This document shows positions 18,510-28,049 of a stretch of 57,147 bases of DNA, piece after piece. Within the stretch, counting starts at the first letter, position 1. Each line of letters begins with the position of its first letter. The position numbers were made by a program, and so were the translations under genes. Below the pieces are notes generated by a model that was not told where the DNA came from, did not search any database, and saw only the letters and a list, made by a program, of their open reading frames with translations. Source of the DNA: Pseudomonadota bacterium (lineage in GTDB: Bacteria; Pseudomonadota; Gammaproteobacteria; Steroidobacterales; Steroidobacteraceae); NCBI GenBank assembly GCA_021792555.1, contig JAJYUL010000021.1, positions 1 through 57,147 of the forward strand, in the 5' to 3' direction.

Positions 18510-18598
18510 TATGCACCGCTGCGCCCGACCGGCGCCGTCCGCGGCGCGGCCGCAGTGTGCCAGAATGATTTTTTCAGCCATTGACTCATCGGATCCGC

Positions 18599-20143
18599 AT
18601 GACGAGCACACCGGATGCCCGTTTCATCGAGGCGCGCCTGCAGGATCTGCGCCTCGCGCGTGGGGGGCGAACCATCCTCGAGAATGTGAGCTGGACGATC
18701 CGTCCGGGCGAGCGGTGGGTGCTTGCCGGTGCCAACGGCGCCGGCAAGACCCAGCTGCTGAAGGTGATCGGCGGCTCGGTGTGGCCGACACCCGAGACGC
18801 CGCGCGCGCGTGAGTACCGCTGGCGCGGGCAGCTGTGGCGCACGCCGCAGGAGGTCCAGGGCGAGATCGCCTACCTCGGCCCGGAACGTCAGGACAAGTA
18901 CGAGCGCTATGGCTGGAATCACACGGTCGAGCAGGTCGTCGGGACCGGTGTGCACCGTACCGATATCCCGCTGCACCGGCTCGATGCGGCCGAACGCAAG
19001 CGCGTCACGGCGGTGCTGGGGCGCTTGCGCATCGGGCCGCTCGCGGCTCGCCCATTTCTGACTCTCTCCTACGGAGAGCGGCGCCTCGCGCTGCTCGCGC
19101 GCGCGCTGGCGTCGCGGCCGCGCCTGCTGCTGCTCGACGAGCTGTTGGATGGCCTCGACACGCTCAATCGGGCTCGTGCGCTGCGCTGGCTCGAGAGCAC
19201 GGCGCGCTCGGCATTGCCCTGGGTCCTCTCGGTCCACCGTGGGGAGGATGTGCCGGTGGCGGCGACGCATGCGCTGATTCTGGATCACGGCCGCGTCGTG
19301 TTCCGCGGCGCGCGCTCGCGGGCGCCGCTTGCGCGCTGGCTCGGGGAAAGCCCGCCGCGCGGCGCGGCCGTACGCGCGAGCCCCGCAACACGGCCTGCGG
19401 CCGCGCGCCGGCCTCGACAGGCTCCGGGGGCGGTCCTGGTGAGCCTGACCGACGCGCACGTCCATCTGGACGAGCACGATGTCTTGCGCGGCCTGACGCT
19501 GACGGTGCGGGCGGGGGAATGCTGGGTGGTGCACGGCCGCAACGGCTCCGGGAAGACCACTCTGCTGCGCACGCTCTACGGCGATCATGGCGTCGCCGCC
19601 GGCGGGCGGATCGTGCGCGCCGGCATCGAGCCGGGCGTGCCGCTCGAGACATTCCAGCGGCGCGTGGCGCTGGTCGCGCCCCACCTGCAGGCCGATCATC
19701 CCCAGCATCTGACCGTCAGCGAGGTGGTGCAATCGGGCCGCTACGCCAGCATCGGCTTGAACGATGCGCCGAGCACCGCGGATCGCGCCGCTGCGCGCCG
19801 CGCGATGCGGGCATTCGACGTGCACTCGCTAGCCGGGCGGACGCTGCGGGAGCTGTCTTACGGGCAGCTGCGGCGCGTGCTGTTCGCCCGCGCGTGGGTC
19901 AACCGGCCGGCGCTGCTGCTGCTCGATGAGCCGTTCGCCGGGCTGGATGGGCGCACCCAACAGGATCTGCAGGCGCGGATCGAGCGCCGCGCGGCAGAGG
20001 GGGCCGCCGTCGTGATCGTGGTGCACCGGCGCGCCGAGTGGCCCCGGTGCGCGACCCATGAGTTGCAGCTCGCCGGCGGCGCGGTCCGCTACGCCGGCCC
20101 GGTGCGTCTCAGTCGAGGGTCATCTCGGTCTGGAACACGGTGA
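18599..20143 (+). CDS. Tandem-domain ABC ATPase, ModF-like
   Basis: 514 residues from ATG 18599 (a TTG at 18581 is a weaker alternative). Two complete nucleotide-binding domains are present: the first with GANGAGKTQLL, LSYGERR and LLLLDELLDGLD; the second with GRNGSGKTTLL, LSYGQLRR and LLLLDEPFAGLD. No membrane segment is present and no permease is nearby. The domain order resembles ModF (PhrA), a tandem ATPase whose role is not well understood. The last 35 bases overlap the convergent PhzF-like gene. Walker B of domain 1 ends in Asp-Glu-Leu rather than Asp-Glu-Pro, a mild change. Confidence 0.85.
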   Translation: MTSTPDARFIEARLQDLRLARGGRTILENVSWTIRPGERWVLAGANGAGKTQLLKVIGGSVWPTPETPRAREYRWRGQLWRTPQEVQGEIAYLGPERQDKYERYGWNHTVEQVVGTGVHRTDIPLHRLDAAERKRVTAVLGRLRIGPLAARPFLTLSYGERRLALLARALASRPRLLLLDELLDGLDTLNRARALRWLESTARSALPWVLSVHRGEDVPVAATHALILDHGRVVFRGARSRAPLARWLGESPPRGAAVRASPATRPAAARRPRQAPGAVLVSLTDAHVHLDEHDVLRGLTLTVRAGECWVVHGRNGSGKTTLLRTLYGDHGVAAGGRIVRAGIEPGVPLETFQRRVALVAPHLQADHPQHLTVSEVVQSGRYASIGLNDAPSTADRAAARRAMRAFDVHSLAGRTLRELSYGQLRRVLFARAWVNRPALLLLDEPFAGLDGRTQQDLQARIERRAAEGAAVVIVVHRRAEWPRCATHELQLAGGAVRYAGPVRLSRGSSRSGTR

Positions 20144-21014
20144 CGGCCTGGCCGATGATCCACACCGCCGAGGGCACCCCGCCAGTCATTTCCAGCTCGA
20201 TTTCCACCCGCCCGGGGCGGTGTAGCCAGCGGCCCTGCACGCCGTTGAAGGCCGCCTTGCGCCGGTCGTGTTCGAGCAATCCGTGGTGCACGAGGTAGGC
20301 GCCGAGCAGCCCGTGCGCGTTGCCGCTGACGGGATCCTCGCCGATGCCGAGGGCCGGACAGAACATGCGCGACTCGCTCAGATGATCCCCTGCCTGCGGC
20401 GTCAGGGCGAAGACGAAGTAGCCCGCAGCGCCGACCTGCGCCGAGAGCGTGGTGAGGCGCGTCATGTCGGGCTTGAGGTGATTGAGCGAGTCGGTGCTGC
20501 GCACGCCGATCAGCAATCGGGTGCTGCTCGTGCCGGCGATGCGCAACGGGCAGCGCGGATCTAAGTCGTCGGTGGCGAGCGCCAGCGCATCGAGCACCGC
20601 GAGGCGTTCGCGGTCGTTCAGCTCGCGGCCGAGCGGCGGCGGGTTCTGGCGGATCGCGATGCGCCGTTCACGGCCGGTGCCGCGCACTTCGATATCCACG
20701 ATGCCGGCCTTGGATTTCTGGCGGATCCGCGCGGGGGCGCCGCTCTTGCCGGAGAGCACGTGATGCGCCGCCACGGTGGCGTGGCCGACGAATCCCGCCT
20801 CGGTGCGCGGCGTGAAGAAGCGTGCCCGGACGTCGTGGTCCGGGCCGTCGGGGGCGAACAGAAACGCCGTATCGGCGTTGTTCAGCTCGCGGGCGATGGC
20901 GAGCATCTGCGCGTCGCTCAGCCCGTCGGCATCGAGCACCACACCGGCGGGGTTGCCCGTGAAGCGTTCGAGGGTGAACGCATCCACCTGGTGGATCTGG
21001 ATCTTGCGGCTCAT
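20109..21014 (-). CDS. PhzF-family isomerase/epimerase-like protein
   Basis: 301 residues with the two-lobed PhzF fold: QVDAFTLERFTGNPAGVVLD at the start, FFTPRTEAGFVGHATVAAHHVL, and GIGEDPVSGNAHGLLGAYL in the second half. In the reference enzyme a Glu in the motif NxSET is catalytic; here the segment is ELNNADTAFLF, so the acid is Asp in the corresponding place. The physiological reaction of most family members is unknown and there are no phenazine genes here. It ends convergent with, and overlapping, the ABC ATPase. Confidence 0.9.
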   Translation of the reverse strand: MSRKIQIHQVDAFTLERFTGNPAGVVLDADGLSDAQMLAIARELNNADTAFLFAPDGPDHDVRARFFTPRTEAGFVGHATVAAHHVLSGKSGAPARIRQKSKAGIVDIEVRGTGRERRIAIRQNPPPLGRELNDRERLAVLDALALATDDLDPRCPLRIAGTSSTRLLIGVRSTDSLNHLKPDMTRLTTLSAQVGAAGYFVFALTPQAGDHLSESRMFCPALGIGEDPVSGNAHGLLGAYLVHHGLLEHDRRKAAFNGVQGRWLHRPGRVEIELEMTGGVPSAVWIIGQAVTVFQTEMTLD

Positions 21015-21106
21015 TTCGGTCTCTGTCGCCTCGCGCTTCTGCGCATGGGCTGCGCTGAAGGGCGGCCATTCTAGCCCATCGGGCGCGGACCGGTAGAATG
21101 CCCGCC

Positions 21107-21358
21107 ATGGACGTCGGAGTGGAAATCAGCCTGTACCCCCTCGCCGAGCGCTTCGCGCCCCTGATCCACCAGTTCATCGAGCGGCTCGCCTCCCGGCCCG
21201 ATCTGAAGGTGCTGCCGGGAAGCCTGAGCACGCAGGTCTACGGCGAGTACGGGCAGGTGTTCGCGGCGGTGCACGAGGCGATGCGCGCGGCGCTCGAGGC
21301 CCAGGGGGCCCAGGGCGGCCGGGCCGCCTTCGTGCTGAAGGTGCTCGGGCCACTGTAG
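21107..21358 (+). CDS. YkoF-like single-domain thiamine/HMP-binding protein
   Basis: 83-86 residues. MDVGVEISLYPLAERFAPLI, STQVYGEYGQVFAAVHEAM and AAFVLKVLG match the alternating beta-alpha pattern of YkoF and MTH1187-type thiamine-binding domains. The usual longer call starts at ATG 21098, but a -10-like TAGAAT at 21094-21099 lies just ahead of ATG 21107, so the second ATG, possibly leaderless, is preferred. No thiamine transporter genes are adjacent; ligand and role are inferred. Confidence 0.68.
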   Translation: MDVGVEISLYPLAERFAPLIHQFIERLASRPDLKVLPGSLSTQVYGEYGQVFAAVHEAMRAALEAQGAQGGRAAFVLKVLGPL

Positions 21359-21467
21359 CGGCGGCCGAGCGCTGGCGGGGCAGTGGCGCAAGGGGCGCCG
21401 ACCCGGCACACTAGCGCATTCCACCCTTTGATTTTCCCTGAGACGAATCCGCGTAAGAGGTAGGTGA

Positions 21468-21782
21468 ATGGCGCTGCTGCGAGTGATCGACCGCGACGGT
21501 ACGGAGCACGAGGTCGAGGGCAAAACCGGCATGAAGGTCATGGAGACGCTGCGAGACCTTGACTACGGCGTCGCCGCAATCTGCGGCGGCATGTGCTCGT
21601 GCGCCACCTGTCACGTCTACGTCGATGCCGCGTGGCTGGATCGGCTGCCGGAGATGATGTCCGATGAGCGGGAGCTGCTCACCGAGCTCACCCATTACGC
21701 GGACAACTCGCGCCTGTCCTGCCAGATCGAGTTCACCCCCGAGCTCGACGGGCTGCGTGTCACGATCGCGCCGGATGAGTGA
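21468..21782 (+). CDS. [2Fe-2S] ferredoxin, adrenodoxin/putidaredoxin type
   Basis: 104 residues. Cluster ligands are in ICGGMCSCATCHVY and in the late SCQIEF, the spacing of vertebrate-type [2Fe-2S] ferredoxins that feed P450s, Fe-S assembly or oxygenases. It has the family features MKVMETLRD near the N-terminus and MMSDERELL in the middle. AGAGGT sits nine bases before the ATG. No hsc or isc genes are adjacent, so the partner is unknown; a reductase or P450 elsewhere would be expected. Confidence 0.92.
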   Translation: MALLRVIDRDGTEHEVEGKTGMKVMETLRDLDYGVAAICGGMCSCATCHVYVDAAWLDRLPEMMSDERELLTELTHYADNSRLSCQIEFTPELDGLRVTIAPDE

Positions 21783-21817
21783 GGGGATGATGGGTGTGAA
21801 TCACGCGGGGGTGCGCC

Positions 21818-22228
21818 GTGCTTGAGTCGATCATCGGGCTGGCGGTCGGCGCCGTGCTCATCCTGGGGCTGCTCTATGTGCGCCTGCGCCGCAGCCTGCG
21901 CGGGCAGAGCCATGCCCACCGCAACAGCTGGGACGAGATGATGGTCAACCGGCTGCGGGGCGAGGGCTATCATCCCTTCAACGAGTATCGTGTCGATTTC
22001 TTCCTCGGGCTGCCCGATGAGGCGGCCTGCGAGGCGGTGCGCGGACAGCTCGAGGGGGAGGGCTTCCAGATCGACGTCAAGGCGATCGAGGACGACAGCC
22101 ACCTGCCGTACAGCCTGAACGCCTCGAAGATGATGCGGCTGATCGTGCCGGACATGCAGGCCGTGAGCGCGCACATGAGCGCGCTGGCCGAGCAGTACCA
22201 CGGACGCTACGACCACTGGGCCGCCTAG
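21818..22228 (+). CDS. RraB-family protein with an N-terminal membrane anchor
   Basis: 136 residues from GTG 21818; no in-frame ATG is available upstream. Residues 3-24 form a membrane segment, followed by a soluble domain resembling RraB, the regulator of ribonuclease E: NRLRGEGYHPFNEYRVDFFL, GLPDEAACEAV, LEGEGFQIDVKAIEDDS and AEQYHGRYDHWA. Classical RraB is cytosolic; the membrane anchor fits the location of RNase E at the inner membrane. Whether this protein inhibits RNase E is inference. Confidence 0.75.
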   Translation: MLESIIGLAVGAVLILGLLYVRLRRSLRGQSHAHRNSWDEMMVNRLRGEGYHPFNEYRVDFFLGLPDEAACEAVRGQLEGEGFQIDVKAIEDDSHLPYSLNASKMMRLIVPDMQAVSAHMSALAEQYHGRYDHWAA

Positions 22229-22246
22229 CACGGCCCGGGCGGCCGA

Positions 22247-22999
22247 TTATTTCTTCTTTTCCGCCTGGCGCTTGACCGCTTCGGCCGCCGCGGCGACCGC
22301 CTCCGGATCCCCGAGATAGCGGCTGCTCACCGGCTTGAGCTGCGCGTCGAGCTCGTAGAGCAGCGGCACGCCGGTGGGGATGTTCAGCTCCACGATGTCC
22401 CTCTCGGACATCTCATCGAGCATCTTGACCATCGCGCGCAGGCTGTTGCCATGGGCGGCGACGAGCACGTTGCGCCCGGCCCGCAGCTCCGGGGCGATGC
22501 GGGCGTTCCACAGCGGCAGCACGCGCTCGAGAGTGTCCTTCAGCGACTCGGCCGAGGGGATCTCGGCGGCCGGCACCCCGGCATAGCGCGCGTCGAAGCG
22601 CGGATGGCGCGGATCGTCGGCGGGCAGCGGCGGCGGCGGGACGTCGTAACTGCGGCGCCAGATCTTGACCTGCGCCTCGCCGTGGCGCTCGACTGTCTGG
22701 GTCTTGTTCAAGCCCTGCAGCGCCCCGTAGTGGCGCTCGTTGAGGCGCCAGGAGCGCTCGACCGGGATCCACATGCGGTCCATTTCATCGAGCATGATCC
22801 ACAGGGTGCGAATCGCACGCTTCAGCACCGAGGTGAACGCCACGTCCACCGAAATCTGCTCCTCGATGAGCTGTCGCCCAGCCCGTACGGCCTCCTCGCG
22901 GCCGGCCGGAGCCAAGTCGATGTCCGTCCAGCCGGTGAACAGGTTTTCCAGGTTCCAGAGGCTCTGTCCGTGACGGACGAGAATCAGCTTTCCAGGCAT
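22247..22999 (-). CDS. gpmA: 2,3-bisphosphoglycerate-dependent phosphoglycerate mutase
   Basis: Glycolytic and gluconeogenic mutase interconverting 3- and 2-phosphoglycerate through a phosphohistidine. 250 residues, standard length. The catalytic His lies in [10 protein letters not shown] near residue 10; other marks are [36 protein letters not shown] and [10 protein letters not shown] with the second His. It has its own spacing from GDH upstream (123 bases, containing a GC-rich hairpin) and converges on the RraB-like gene. Confidence 0.96.
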   Translation of the reverse strand: MPGKLILVRHGQSLWNLENLFTGWTDIDLAPAGREEAVRAGRQLIEEQISVDVAFTSVLKRAIRTLWIMLDEMDRMWIPVERSWRLNERHYGALQGLNKTQTVERHGEAQVKIWRRSYDVPPPPLPADDPRHPRFDARYAGVPAAEIPSAESLKDTLERVLPLWNARIAPELRAGRNVLVAAHGNSLRAMVKMLDEMSERDIVELNIPTGVPLLYELDAQLKPVSSRYLGDPEAVAAAAEAVKRQAEKKK

Positions 23000-23033
23000 G
23001 CAGACACCTCTCGTGCAGGGGCGGGCGACCGCA

Positions 23034-23060
23034 GCCGGAGCGCGCGTGCGCGGCTCCGGC
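23034..23060 (-). terminator. GC-rich hairpin after the GDH gene
   Basis: An 8-base stem GCCGGAGC / GCTCCGGC with an 11-base loop lies between the GDH stop and the gpmA start. There is no T run on either strand, so it may be a pause site or attenuator rather than a true intrinsic terminator. Confidence 0.35.
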
Positions 23061-23122
23061 CACCGGCCGGCGTGCGGGTTGGCGTGGACCTGCGAGTATA
23101 GCCGAGCGTGCGCCCCTGCCTG

Positions 23123-26100
23123 CTACTCGGCGAGCTTGCGCAGCGACTCCACTCCCACGGTGAGCGTGGCGAAATCCGCTGTGCCCGCCGCGCGCATCTC
23201 CGCCAGCGTGCGCTGCCAATGCGCGAGCTTGCGGTTCTCGGCCTGCTGCCAGGCGCTGACGCGCTCGGCGGCCGTGCCGCGTGCGGCGCGGTCGAGTACG
23301 CGCTCGGCGAGCGCCCGGTGGATGCGCATCGCCGCATCGCGCACTCCCGTGCGCGCCGTGGCCTGCCAGGGCCCATCGACCGAGAGCTGATTGATCTGCC
23401 CGCGCAGCCAGTCGAGGCCCGTGCGGCCGCCGACCTCGAAGTACACGCGCGCCGCCTCGGCGACCGCCGTGCGATGCGCTGCGGCGATTTCCGTGATGTC
23501 GAGCGATGCGTTGTGCGCCTCGAGGCTCGCCACGCGGCCCGCCAATGCGTCCGGCAGCCCTGCCTCGACCAGCCGCGCATGCGCGGCATCGAAATGCTCG
23601 CGCCAGGCGCCGCACAGCACCTGCGGAATCCTCGCGCCGATCTCGTGCACGCCGGCGCGGAACTCCCGCACCGCGGCATCCACCTTCAGCGCCGGCCGCC
23701 GTGAGAGCAGCCAGTAGGTCGCGTGGCGCAGCAGACGGCTGATCTCGAAGGCCGCTTCGTACTGGATCTTGGCCGGAGCGCGGTTGTCGAGCGCCTCGAC
23801 GTCCTCCCACAGGTCGCGCATCTGGAAGATCTCGCGCGCCGCAGTGAAGGCGCGCGCGATCTGCGCCGGCTCGGCGCCGGTATCCTCCTGGGCGCGCAGC
23901 ACGAACGTCGGACCCATGCGGTTGATGAGGCTGTTCGTGGTCGCCGTGGCGATGATTTCCCGGCGCAGCCGGTGCCGCTCGATGGCGTGGGCGAAGCGCG
24001 TGCGGACCGGTCCGGGGAAGTACCGCTCGAGTTCGTTCGACAGGTACGGGTCCTCGGGCACGTCCGAATCGAGGAGGTGATTGTTCAGCCAGATCTTGCT
24101 GTAGGAGAGCAGGATCGACAGCTCCGGACGGGTCAGCCCCGCGCCGCTCTTGCGCCGCTCGAGGATTTCCTCGTCGCTCGGCAGGAACTCGAGCGCGCGG
24201 TTCAGTCCGCCGGAGCGCTCGAGCAGGCGGATCAGGTGCTGATACTCGCTGAGGCGCGCCTTGGCCTGCTGCTCGAGCGTGCTGATCGCCTCGCTCTGCA
24301 GGTAGTTGTTGCGCAGCACGAGCGCGCAGACCTCCTCGGACATGCGCGCGAGCAGGCGGTTGCGCTCGGGCAGCGAGAGCTTGCCGGCGTGCACCAGGGG
24401 ATTGAGCAGGATCTTGAGGTTGACTTCCACGTCCGAGGTGTTGACCCCGGCGGAGTTGTCGATGAAGTCGGTGTTGAGCCGGCCGCCGGCGCGCGCATAT
24501 TCGATGCGCCCGCGCTGCGTGAAGCCGAGATTGCCGCCTTCGCCGATGACCTTGGCGCGCAGCTCGTTGCCGTTGATGCGCAGCGCGTCGTTGGTCCGGT
24601 CGCCGACCTCCGCGTTCGACTCGCGGCTCGACTTCACGTACGTGCCGATGCCGCCGTTCCAGAGCAGATCGACGGGCATCTTCAGAATGGCGCGGATGAC
24701 CTCGAGCGGCGTCGCGGCGGCGCTTTCCAGCCCCAGCATGGCGCGCGCCTGCGGGGACAGCGCGATCGACTTGGCGCTGCGCGGGAAGATTCCGCCGCCG
24801 GCCGAGAGGCGCCTGCGGTCGTAGTCGTCCCAGCTCGAGCGCGGCAGAGCGAACATCCGCTGCCGCTCGGCAAAGCTCGCCGCGGCATCCGGTTTCGGAT
24901 CGAGGAAGATGTGCCGATGATCGAATGCCGCCTGCAGCAGGATGTGCCGCGAGAGCAGCATGCCGTTGCCGAACACATCGCCGGACATGTCACCGATGCC
25001 GGCGACCGTGAAGTCCTCCTTCTGGATGTCGACGCCGAGCTCGCGGAAATGACGCTTGACGCACTCCCAGGCGCCGCGCGCGGTGATCGCGAGGCCCTTG
25101 TGGTCGTAGCCGGCCGACCCGCCTGAGGCGAACGCATCGCCCAGCCAGAAGCCGTACTCGGCGGCGATGCCGTTGGCGGTGTCGGAGAACGTCGCGGTGC
25201 CCTTGTCGGCGGCGACCACCAGATAGGGGTCGTCGCCGTCGCGGCGCACCACCTGCGGCGGCGGCACGATCTTGCCGGCGACGATGTTGTCGGTCAGGTC
25301 GAGCAGCCCCTGGATGAAGGTGCGGTAGCAGGCCGTTACCTCGGCCTGCACTTCCTCGCGGCCGCCCTGCGGCAGGCACTTCGGCACGAAGCCGCCCTTG
25401 GCGCCCACCGGCACGATCAGCGTGTTCTTGACGTTCTGCGCCTTCATCAGGCCCAGGATCTCGGTGCGGAAGTCCTCACGCCGGTCCGACCAGCGGATGC
25501 CGCCGCGCGCCACATCGCCCATGCGCAGGTGTACGCCCTCGACGCGCGGGCTGTAGACGAAGATTTCGTACTTCGGCCGCGGCAGCGGCAGATCGGGGAT
25601 CGCGGCCGGATTGAACTTGAACGACAGGTACGCAAGGGGTGCGCCCGCGGCGTCGCGCCGGTAGAAGTTCGTGCGCAGCGTGGCCTGCACGAGCGTCAGA
25701 TAGGCGCGCAGGATGCGGTCCTCGTCGAGACTGCTGACCTGGTCGAGGCCCGCGCGGATGCGTGCGCCGATCTGCTCGGCGGCGCGTTCGGCGGCCCTCG
25801 TGCCCTGCGGCTTGGCCGGATCGAAGCGTGCCTCGAACAGGCGCACGAGAGCCCCCGCGATGGCCGGGTTGGCCGTGAGCGTGCGTTCCATGTACGCCTG
25901 GCTGAACGGCACGCCGGTCTGCAACAGATACCGGCAGTAGGCGCGCAGCACCAGAATCTCGCGTGCCGAGAGGTCCGCGCTGAACAGCAGGCGGTTGAAT
26001 CCGTCGTTCTCCGCGGCGCCGTCCCAGCCGGCCGTGAGCGCCTCCTTGAAGCGCTCGCTGATGCGCGCCAGATCGATTGCGCAGCCGTCGCGGTGCTCGA

Positions 26101-27982
26101 GCTCGAAGTCCTGGATCCAGGCGAGGCCGCCCTCGGGCCAGGCGAGCTCGTAGGGCCGCTCGGCGATGACCCGCAGGCCGAAGTTCTCCAGCATCGGCAG
26201 CAGATCCGAAATCGACACCGGCTCGCCGAGCTTGGCGATCTTCAGGTGCAGCGCGCTTGCGGCCTGCTCCGGCGAGCGGTGCAGGCTGACGCGCCGTCCG
26301 CTCGGGGCGGCACGCAGCTGCTCCAGGTCCGCGATGTCCGCGAGCGCGTCGCCCGGCGTCACATCCTCCTCATACGCCATGGGGAAGACGTGCCGGTAGC
26401 GGTTGGCGAGCGCGAGTCCGTCGGCCTCGCCCCGGCGCGCGACCAGCACCTCGTGCAGATGATCGCTCCAGGTGAGGGTCGCTTCTGAGATCTGCTGCTC
26501 GATCGCCGCGACGTCGATCTTCTGGTGCTCGGCCGGAACGGTGCGCACCACGACGTGCAGCCGGGCATGGCTGGCGGTGGAGATCTGCACCTGGCTCTCG
26601 ACGGATTTGCCGCCGAAGCCCTTCAGCACGATCTGCTCGATGCGCTGCCGGACGTCCGTGTTGTACCGATCTCGCGGCACGTACACCAGACACGAGAAGA
26701 ACCGATGGTACGGATCGCGCCGCGTGAGCAGGCGCACCGTGCGGCGCTCGTAGAGATTGACCACGCCGCGGCAGATGCGGACCAGATCGCGGGTATTGGC
26801 CTGGAACAGCTCATCGCGCGGGTAGGTCTCGAGCACGTTCAGCACCGACTTGCCGTCGTGGCTCTGCGGGTCGAGGCCGAAGTACTGGATGACGCGCGCG
26901 ACCTTCAGCCGCAGTACGGGGATGTCGCGGGGGCTGCGGTGATAGGCCGTGGAAGTCCACAGGCCGAGGAATCGGTGCTCACCATTGACTTCGCCGCGCG
27001 CATCGAAGGTCTTCACCCCGACGTAGTCGAGATACTCGGAGCGGTGAATGGTGGAGACGGAGTTCGCTTTCGTCAGCACCAGCAGTTCCCGCTCGCGGGC
27101 GCGCTCGCGCAGCTCACCCTTCAGTGCGGTCACCGAGGGCCGCTCCCCCGGGGTGCGCGCGCGCAAGATGCCGAGTCCGCTGCGCGGCTGTGACTTGAGC
27201 GCATCCTGGCGCGCGCCGCGCTCGAGACGGTACTGCCGGTAGCCGAGGAACACGAAATTGCGCTCTTCCATCCACTGCAGCAGCTGGCGCGCTTCGGCGA
27301 TCTCTTCGCTCGAGAGCGGCGGCGGGTTGCTCTCGAGGTCCGCGACGATGGTGCGCACGCGCTCGCGCATCGGATCCCAATCCTCGACCGCGACCCGCAC
27401 CTCGTGCAGCGTGCGCTCGATGTCCTGGCGCAGCCGCTCGAGCGTCTCGGCATCGGTGCGGCGGTCGATCTCGTACATTTCCCAGGATTCGGCGCGTTGC
27501 GCCCGGGCGCCCTCGTCGCTGATCCCGACGATCCGCCCGCGCGCATCCCGCCGCACCTCCAGAACCGGATGCACGATCATGTGCACGGCGAGACCGGCGC
27601 GGGCGAACGCCAGCCCCAGCGAGTCGATGAGGAACGGCCGATCGTCGGTGACGACCTGCACGATCGTGTGCGGCGACTCGAAGCCGTCGCGCTCGGGATC
27701 GGGATTGAAGACCCGGACCAGCGACTCCCCCGCAGCTCGACGGCGGCCGAGCTCAAGGTGGCAGAGAGCCGCATGCGCAAGCGCCGCGGGCGCGCGCGCA
27801 GCCAGATCCTCTTCTCCTACTCCGCGGTAGTAGGTTCGCAGGAACTGGCCGGACACGCTGGCCGCCGCGGCGTGCGGGCCGCGGGCGAGGCGGATGCGGG
27901 CGATTCGGTCGATCAGCGCGAGACGCGCGGGGGGGATGCTGCGCAGGTGCCGGCCATCGCCGGCGGGAGATGTGGCATGCAT
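23123..27982 (-). CDS. gdhB: NAD-specific glutamate dehydrogenase, large 180-kDa class
   Basis: Oxidatively deaminates glutamate to 2-oxoglutarate and ammonia, mainly for catabolism. 1619 residues, the size of the 180-kDa class known from Pseudomonas and Streptomyces. The N-terminal half is the large regulatory region (ACT-like segments). The catalytic core near residues 780-1200 shows RMGDVARGGIRWSDRREDFR, TLIVPVGAKGGFVPK, VAGIGDMSGDVFGNGML and GGNLGFTQRGRIEYA. The ATG at 27982 lies only about five bases after the start site predicted from TATAAT at 27994-27999. It diverges from hpd. Confidence 0.95.
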   Translation of the reverse strand: MHATSPAGDGRHLRSIPPARLALIDRIARIRLARGPHAAAASVSGQFLRTYYRGVGEEDLAARAPAALAHAALCHLELGRRRAAGESLVRVFNPDPERDGFESPHTIVQVVTDDRPFLIDSLGLAFARAGLAVHMIVHPVLEVRRDARGRIVGISDEGARAQRAESWEMYEIDRRTDAETLERLRQDIERTLHEVRVAVEDWDPMRERVRTIVADLESNPPPLSSEEIAEARQLLQWMEERNFVFLGYRQYRLERGARQDALKSQPRSGLGILRARTPGERPSVTALKGELRERARERELLVLTKANSVSTIHRSEYLDYVGVKTFDARGEVNGEHRFLGLWTSTAYHRSPRDIPVLRLKVARVIQYFGLDPQSHDGKSVLNVLETYPRDELFQANTRDLVRICRGVVNLYERRTVRLLTRRDPYHRFFSCLVYVPRDRYNTDVRQRIEQIVLKGFGGKSVESQVQISTASHARLHVVVRTVPAEHQKIDVAAIEQQISEATLTWSDHLHEVLVARRGEADGLALANRYRHVFPMAYEEDVTPGDALADIADLEQLRAAPSGRRVSLHRSPEQAASALHLKIAKLGEPVSISDLLPMLENFGLRVIAERPYELAWPEGGLAWIQDFELEHRDGCAIDLARISERFKEALTAGWDGAAENDGFNRLLFSADLSAREILVLRAYCRYLLQTGVPFSQAYMERTLTANPAIAGALVRLFEARFDPAKPQGTRAAERAAEQIGARIRAGLDQVSSLDEDRILRAYLTLVQATLRTNFYRRDAAGAPLAYLSFKFNPAAIPDLPLPRPKYEIFVYSPRVEGVHLRMGDVARGGIRWSDRREDFRTEILGLMKAQNVKNTLIVPVGAKGGFVPKCLPQGGREEVQAEVTACYRTFIQGLLDLTDNIVAGKIVPPPQVVRRDGDDPYLVVAADKGTATFSDTANGIAAEYGFWLGDAFASGGSAGYDHKGLAITARGAWECVKRHFRELGVDIQKEDFTVAGIGDMSGDVFGNGMLLSRHILLQAAFDHRHIFLDPKPDAAASFAERQRMFALPRSSWDDYDRRRLSAGGGIFPRSAKSIALSPQARAMLGLESAAATPLEVIRAILKMPVDLLWNGGIGTYVKSSRESNAEVGDRTNDALRINGNELRAKVIGEGGNLGFTQRGRIEYARAGGRLNTDFIDNSAGVNTSDVEVNLKILLNPLVHAGKLSLPERNRLLARMSEEVCALVLRNNYLQSEAISTLEQQAKARLSEYQHLIRLLERSGGLNRALEFLPSDEEILERRKSGAGLTRPELSILLSYSKIWLNNHLLDSDVPEDPYLSNELERYFPGPVRTRFAHAIERHRLRREIIATATTNSLINRMGPTFVLRAQEDTGAEPAQIARAFTAAREIFQMRDLWEDVEALDNRAPAKIQYEAAFEISRLLRHATYWLLSRRPALKVDAAVREFRAGVHEIGARIPQVLCGAWREHFDAAHARLVEAGLPDALAGRVASLEAHNASLDITEIAAAHRTAVAEAARVYFEVGGRTGLDWLRGQINQLSVDGPWQATARTGVRDAAMRIHRALAERVLDRAARGTAAERVSAWQQAENRKLAHWQRTLAEMRAAGTADFATLTVGVESLRKLAE

Positions 27983-27993
27983 GGTGGGCGGCG

Positions 27994-27999
27994 ATTATA
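27994..27999 (-). promoter_or_regulatory. Candidate -10 of the NAD-GDH promoter
   Basis: A perfect TATAAT on the minus strand, within TATATAATC. The predicted transcription start is about 27987, so the mRNA would have almost no leader before ATG 27982. The -35 region is weak (CAGCTC), which suggests activator dependence. Confidence 0.5.
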
Positions 28000-28028
28000 T
28001 ACGTCTGTGCACTCGGGAGCTGCCAGAG

Positions 28029-28034
28029 TATAAT
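28029..28034 (+). promoter_or_regulatory. Candidate -10 of the hpd promoter
   Basis: A perfect TATAAT on the plus strand, 58 bases before the hpd ATG. The predicted start near 28041 falls inside the palindrome at 28036-28049. No strong -35 is seen. Confidence 0.55.
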
Positions 28035-28035
28035 A

Positions 28036-28049
28036 GTTGCGTTCGCAAC
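28036..28049. promoter_or_regulatory. Palindrome over the hpd transcription start, candidate operator
   Basis: GTTGC-GTTC-GCAAC is an inverted repeat with 5-base arms and a 4-base spacer, placed one base after the -10 hexamer. The position suits a repressor site. The binding protein is unknown; a MarR-type regulator of tyrosine catabolism is one possibility. Confidence 0.45.

Noticed and set aside
18599-20143. Molybdate uptake system linked to the Moco operon
   Set aside because: The tandem ATPase resembles ModF, but there is no ModABC nearby and it is 4 kb from the Moco genes on the other strand, so no functional link is claimed.
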